Assembly (NCBI RefSeq): GCF_023062595.1
Contig: NZ_JALLAN010000015.1
Coordinates: forward strand, 1 to 64,000
Direction: 5' to 3'
DNA: 64,000 nucleotides
Source of the DNA: Arthrobacter rhizosphaerae
GTDB taxonomy: Bacteria; Actinomycetota; Actinomycetes; Actinomycetales; Micrococcaceae
Both the position numbers and the translations under genes were made by a program. Numbering within the stretch: the stretch's first letter is position 1; the number at the start of each line of letters is the position of its first letter. The notes below the pieces were generated by a model that was not told where the DNA came from, searched no databases, and worked only from the letters and a program-made list of their open reading frames with translations. Shown piece by piece: positions 60,299 through 64,000 of the stretch.

Positions 60299-63082
60299 AT
60301 GAGTGACATTTTTATGCCGACCAACAGGACCACCCACACCACCGACGCCGACGGCACCGTGCGCGACTGGCTGGTCTCGCCCGTATGGGCTTCCCCATGC
60401 GGGGACCTGCAGAACTTCCTTCCAGCCGAAGGTGACCCCTGGGGGGATGGCCGATGGGTCCTGACCAACGGGCCCGACGTCGGCGGGCTGAAGGAACGAT
60501 TGGCGGAAGCTCACCCCATCGATATCGGGCAGACAATGGAGCCGCCTATAGAAGGCGGTGCCGTCAGCTGGCAGGCGGGAGGTTCCACCTACAAAGCCTC
60601 GTGGCGACGGGTCCGCACGGGGGAGGACGGGTTCCTGGACTGGTCGGCCTTCTGCTTCACGCCGGAATACAGGTATTCATTGGCAAGCACCGTCCTGGAG
60701 ATAGACCAGAGCGACTGGCGAACCATTGAACTCCATACAACCGGCCCGTTCGTCCTGTGGCTCAATGGAGAGGTTGTGCTCCAAGGCGGCAAGGTCTCCT
60801 ACATGGAACCTGAGGTGCACACGGTGCGGGTACGCCTTCCCTCACGAACCACTACTGTCCATCTGGCAACATGGCAGGTGGCCTTCCGCGAGTGCCGTCA
60901 GATTGCACGGTTGCGGGTAACAGGCTTGCCCGTGCGTGTCGTCATCCCCTCACCGGGAGCAGATGAACACGCAGCCAGGCTGGCCCAGACTGTCCTGGCG
61001 AAAATCGGCTCGCCGTCCTGGGCGCAGGATGCGGCCGAGGCCACCCTGTTAGCTCCTCCGGGCGCTGCCTTGAGGGTGCGGGTGGGGGAGAATTCGCCCT
61101 GGCAGCATGTAGCGGCCGACGCGACCGGCAAAGCAACATACCGCCTGGATCATGCTGCGGAGGAGGAGCAGGACGAAGGCGGCGACGTCGCCAGGACGGC
61201 AGGGGCATCGATGCTCTCCAGCGGAGAAAGCATCGTCGAAGTTGGTTTGGACGACGAGCGCTGCCCCCAGACTATGCGGATGCGTGTGGCTGTCCTCCCG
61301 CCCTTGAGTACCGAAAGCCCAGCCGGAGACATGGCATCGTGGCGCAACGATGTCCTTCGGCACGTCGCCGGACACGGCGAAGGAGCGATCCGCGAGCCCG
61401 GAGTCGCGGGACTCCTCGCCCGTTACGCCCTTGATTCCCAGACCACAGTCCAGGCGCAGGACCTTAGCTCTTCGCTGCACCGGATCCTGACGCGCGGCGA
61501 CTGTGCCGACTTCGAAGTGGTGTCCCTGCTGCTTGCCTGGCATTGGATTCCCGAGGACCGCTGGTCACCCGAGCTGCGGAAGGAGGTTTCCGCGGCAATC
61601 ACCGGGATGAAGTACTGGATCACCCAGCCGGGCCTTGATGCCATGTGTTACTTCACCGAGAACCATCAGTTCGTCTGGCACGTCGCGGAGGCGCTCGCAG
61701 GAGAGGCCTTTCCCGACTCAAACTTTACCGTGGACGACCGTACCGGATCCGAGCACGGAGCGGAGGCCCGTTCCAGGGCTGCAGGCTGGCTGACGAGGAA
61801 ACTGCGGGGCGGCTTCAGCGAGTTCGATTCCAACGCATATCTGGCCATCGACAGTTACGCTTTGTGCGCGCTTATCGAGCTGGGCGAAGACCAGGCGCTG
61901 ATTAGCGCGGCGCGCACCCTTTTGGACAAGGTCCTGGTAACGCTGGCTTCCAACTCCTGGCGCGGGACCCATGGTGCGGCTCATGGCCGCTCTTACGTGC
62001 ACACGCTGCGCAGCTCACGATTCGAGGAAACCTCCCCGATCCTTCGGCTTGTGGCCGGCGTTGGAACCCTCAACGACGCCGTACTTCCTGTGACAGCCCT
62101 GGCGCTGGCGCAAAAGTACACGATTCCCGATGTTGTCCGCGAACTGGCCGGGAACGAACCAGAAGAATGGTGGGGACGCCAGGTCTACCGCGGCGAACTT
62201 TCCTTCGAACGGGACCTCCTGGAGAGGCCCTACCGCTCCGACCTGCGGGTTTGGAGAACACCTGATGTCATGCTTTCCAGCGTGCAGGATTATCGGGCCG
62301 GCCTTCCAGGCCTCCAGGAACACATCTGGGGTGTCACGCTCGGGCGCGAGCTGCAGGTGTTTGTTACCCACCCGGCCAACTCCGACACCGGATCATCTGC
62401 CCGCCCGAACGCCTGGGCAGGGCATCGGATCCTCCCTCGTGTACATCAGCATCGGAATGCGCTGATCCACCTGCAGAGGTTCACCACCACGGATCCAATC
62501 CGTTCCACACACTTGTGGCTTCCCCTGGCCCAAACGGATGAATACATCCAGCAGGGTGAATGGATCGCAGCACGCCGTGGCGAGGGATATGTCGCTATCG
62601 CCACTCCTGGAGGCGTCCGCCCGGTCCTGGAAGGTGAGACAGCCTGGCAGGAATGGCTCCCGGTGGAGGGAGGCGCGGCCTGGATTACCGTCGTCGGACG
62701 CAAGCAGGCCGACGGCGACTTCCGGGACTGGGTCAATTCCCTCGCATCCAGCGAGGTGCAGTGGCACCCTCGCGGTGAAGCTGATCCCGGGGTCCGATTC
62801 GCGAGGGAGAATGCAGCCGTCATGGAAGTGACTTTCGAAACCGCGTTCCTGCTGGACGGTACTCCTGTTGGCCTCGTCAATGGCGTCCCCGAGAATGAGC
62901 CGCATCTGGACAGCCCGGCAGTTCATGCAGAGTTCGACGACGGCCGAATCGACGTCGCCTGGCGTGGAAAGACACTGGCTCTCGACGTCGCCGGTTCACT
63001 CGCCACCCTCGCTGAGGCGTACGCCGTCGACAGTGCTTCAAGCCCCACCAAACTCGTAGGGAGCATGTCCAATGGCCGGTGA
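60299..63082 (+). CDS. Large cytoplasmic protein, probable polysaccharide lyase-like alpha/alpha-toroid enzyme
   Basis: A 927-residue protein without signal peptide. Residues ~1-230 are a beta-sandwich with LWLNGEVVLQGGK as in accessory domains of glycosidases. Residues ~360-640 are helical with YFTENHQFVWHVAEALAGEAFPD (Glu454, Asn455, His456), GFSEFDSNAYLAIDSYALCAL and HGAAHGRSYV (His558, His562, Arg564, Tyr566). The rest is beta-rich. An Asn-His-Tyr/Arg set on an alpha/alpha barrel followed by beta-sandwich is the plan of GAG-type lyases. Operon context implies cleavage of imported uronate oligosaccharides. Family not identified. Confidence 0.7.
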   Translation: MSDIFMPTNRTTHTTDADGTVRDWLVSPVWASPCGDLQNFLPAEGDPWGDGRWVLTNGPDVGGLKERLAEAHPIDIGQTMEPPIEGGAVSWQAGGSTYKASWRRVRTGEDGFLDWSAFCFTPEYRYSLASTVLEIDQSDWRTIELHTTGPFVLWLNGEVVLQGGKVSYMEPEVHTVRVRLPSRTTTVHLATWQVAFRECRQIARLRVTGLPVRVVIPSPGADEHAARLAQTVLAKIGSPSWAQDAAEATLLAPPGAALRVRVGENSPWQHVAADATGKATYRLDHAAEEEQDEGGDVARTAGASMLSSGESIVEVGLDDERCPQTMRMRVAVLPPLSTESPAGDMASWRNDVLRHVAGHGEGAIREPGVAGLLARYALDSQTTVQAQDLSSSLHRILTRGDCADFEVVSLLLAWHWIPEDRWSPELRKEVSAAITGMKYWITQPGLDAMCYFTENHQFVWHVAEALAGEAFPDSNFTVDDRTGSEHGAEARSRAAGWLTRKLRGGFSEFDSNAYLAIDSYALCALIELGEDQALISAARTLLDKVLVTLASNSWRGTHGAAHGRSYVHTLRSSRFEETSPILRLVAGVGTLNDAVLPVTALALAQKYTIPDVVRELAGNEPEEWWGRQVYRGELSFERDLLERPYRSDLRVWRTPDVMLSSVQDYRAGLPGLQEHIWGVTLGRELQVFVTHPANSDTGSSARPNAWAGHRILPRVHQHRNALIHLQRFTTTDPIRSTHLWLPLAQTDEYIQQGEWIAARRGEGYVAIATPGGVRPVLEGETAWQEWLPVEGGAAWITVVGRKQADGDFRDWVNSLASSEVQWHPRGEADPGVRFARENAAVMEVTFETAFLLDGTPVGLVNGVPENEPHLDSPAVHAEFDDGRIDVAWRGKTLALDVAGSLATLAEAYAVDSASSPTKLVGSMSNGR

Positions 63083-64000
63083 AGACACTTCCTCAGCGGA
63101 GCTCTCCGCTCCTCCTGTGCGTCCATTGGATCGCGCAGATCTTGTCAGGGACCTTGACTCGATCGAGGCAGCATTGATTTCCCGGACAGCCAGCATGGGG
63201 GTGGAACGCTGGTTCTGGGGCGAAGGCGTGTGCCTGCTGGCAGCATGGCGGGCCGCGGCCGCGCGCGGAGCCGAAACACCCGAACTCGTCACCACCTTCA
63301 CGCACAGGTTTCTTCCCAGCCCCCCGATCCTGGAACACGTCAATAACCTGGCACCAGGCGCCGCGGTGGCCGAGCTGTACAGCCGCGTCCCCGACCCGGC
63401 GATCAGGGCGCTCCTGGAGGCTTGCCTGGAATGGTATTCGCATGCCCCCGAAGCTACCCGCGCCCCTAACGGGGCGTTGGAACACTGGCCCGGCGGCGTG
63501 TGGGCTGACACCGTATATATGGCCGGGGAATTCCTCTTGCGCGCCGGAAACGTCCTGGACCGCCAGGACCTGGTTCAGGAGGCCGTGGACCAGTGGCTCG
63601 CGCACGCCGAGTTGCTACAGGACTCGGATTCCGGTTTGTTCGTTCACGGTACGCACGCCGGCGTACGCATCGACTCTTTCTGGGGCCGAGCCAACGCCTG
63701 GACTGCTTTGGCCGGGGCCGATCTTCTCGCCTTGGGGCGAACGGCCGAGCGGCTGGGAGAGGTGCGGGAACGTTTGGACCGCCAGCTGCAGACCCTTGCA
63801 CAACTACAGCCTGAGCACGGCGTCTGGGATGTCCTGGTTGACGGTCAGGTTGAGGTGCGGGGCGTGCTCGAAACGTCTGCCGCAGCCGGAATCGGGGCAG
63901 CAATGCTGCGAGCCGATGCCCTCACAGCCATCAAGGAAGCCACCTCAAACCCTACGACTGACCAAGCATCGTCGCGGTCAGCCTTGCGCGAGGCGGGGGA
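63072..64000 (+). CDS. GH105-type unsaturated glucuronyl/rhamnogalacturonyl hydrolase (partial)
   Basis: The gene starts at ATG 63072, 11 bases inside the preceding gene, and runs off the window after 309 codons. The six-hairpin signature is clear: HWPGGVWADTVYMAGEFLLRAG, where Asp146 corresponds to the catalytic aspartate of YteR/YesR, then DSDSGLFVHGTHAG and SFWGRANAWTALAGADLL. These enzymes hydrate the unsaturated uronyl end left by lyases, releasing 5-keto-4-deoxyuronate, the substrate of KduI. No signal peptide, so it acts in the cytoplasm. Confidence 0.88.
   Translation, partial: MAGEDTSSAELSAPPVRPLDRADLVRDLDSIEAALISRTASMGVERWFWGEGVCLLAAWRAAAARGAETPELVTTFTHRFLPSPPILEHVNNLAPGAAVAELYSRVPDPAIRALLEACLEWYSHAPEATRAPNGALEHWPGGVWADTVYMAGEFLLRAGNVLDRQDLVQEAVDQWLAHAELLQDSDSGLFVHGTHAGVRIDSFWGRANAWTALAGADLLALGRTAERLGEVRERLDRQLQTLAQLQPEHGVWDVLVDGQVEVRGVLETSAAAGIGAAMLRADALTAIKEATSNPTTDQASSRSALREAG

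Noticed and set aside
1-64000. CRISPR array, prophage or secondary-metabolite cluster
   Set aside because: No short regularly spaced repeats, phage structural genes, or PKS/NRPS genes were seen anywhere in the window.

Overview
The window looks like the chromosome of a high-GC soil actinobacterium, most likely Arthrobacter, Paenarthrobacter or a close relative. The grounds are GC-rich codon use, many GTG starts, AGGAG-type ribosome binding sites, and a gene content dominated by LysR/GntR/IclR/TetR regulators, ABC importers and catabolic dehydrogenases. No rRNA gene or intact tRNA gene was seen. All assignments were made by reading the sequence; no database search was possible.

Layout. (1) 1-600: end of a fucose-type sugar pathway (lactonase/amidohydrolase tail and a mutarotase). 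(2) 600-8750: a patchwork zone framed by two directly repeated modules. Each module has a tRNA-Leu-like 3' end with its terminator, and a ~255 bp non-coding repeat ending in the palindrome TGTGGACATTGTCCACA. Between them lie two TetR systems, a gene cut by an IS21-family end, a LysR/GNAT pair and an aspartate-racemase-like gene. (3) 8790-14840: a membrane protein, then a LysR regulator divergent from a four-carbon sugar acid cluster (DUF1537 kinase, PdxA2-type dehydrogenase, TIM-barrel protein, HAD phosphatase). (4) 15160-48000: a large amino-compound catabolic island. It has three related substrate-binding lipoproteins, one with its ATPase and permease; two MSOX/MTOX-type flavin oxidases; a zinc deacylase; two DUF861-like cupins; four intact aldehyde/semialdehyde dehydrogenases plus a fragment of a fifth; two aminotransferases; two SDRs; threonine synthase; homoserine dehydrogenase; and GntR, Lrp and LysR regulators. 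A shared TTGTCnGACA motif upstream of three transcription units suggests a GntR regulon. The island carries much debris: a homoserine dehydrogenase stub, a frameshifted MFS gene, a broken alanine dehydrogenase and an aldehyde dehydrogenase 3' end. (5) 48330-49360: a MarR/SnoaL pair with a tandem 15-bp operator. (6) 49400-54540: a partner-switching stress-signalling locus (SpoIIE phosphatase with anti-sigma-type ATPase, two STAS proteins, an unknown protein, a membrane protein). Its architecture looks circularly permuted: the membrane half of the sensor phosphatase lies downstream of the catalytic half. (7) 54540-64000: a uronate-polysaccharide locus. iclR-kduD-kduI runs leftward. A sugar ABC importer, a 927-residue protein resembling an alpha/alpha-toroid lyase, and a GH105 unsaturated glucuronyl hydrolase (cut by the window end) run rightward.

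How the genes fit together. In region 7, imported oligosaccharides would be cleaved in the cytoplasm by the 927-residue protein and the GH105 enzyme; KduI and KduD would process the released unsaturated uronate. In region 4, a plausible but unproven route is uptake, deacylation, oxidation by the flavin enzymes, and aldehyde oxidation toward succinate or aspartate semialdehyde.
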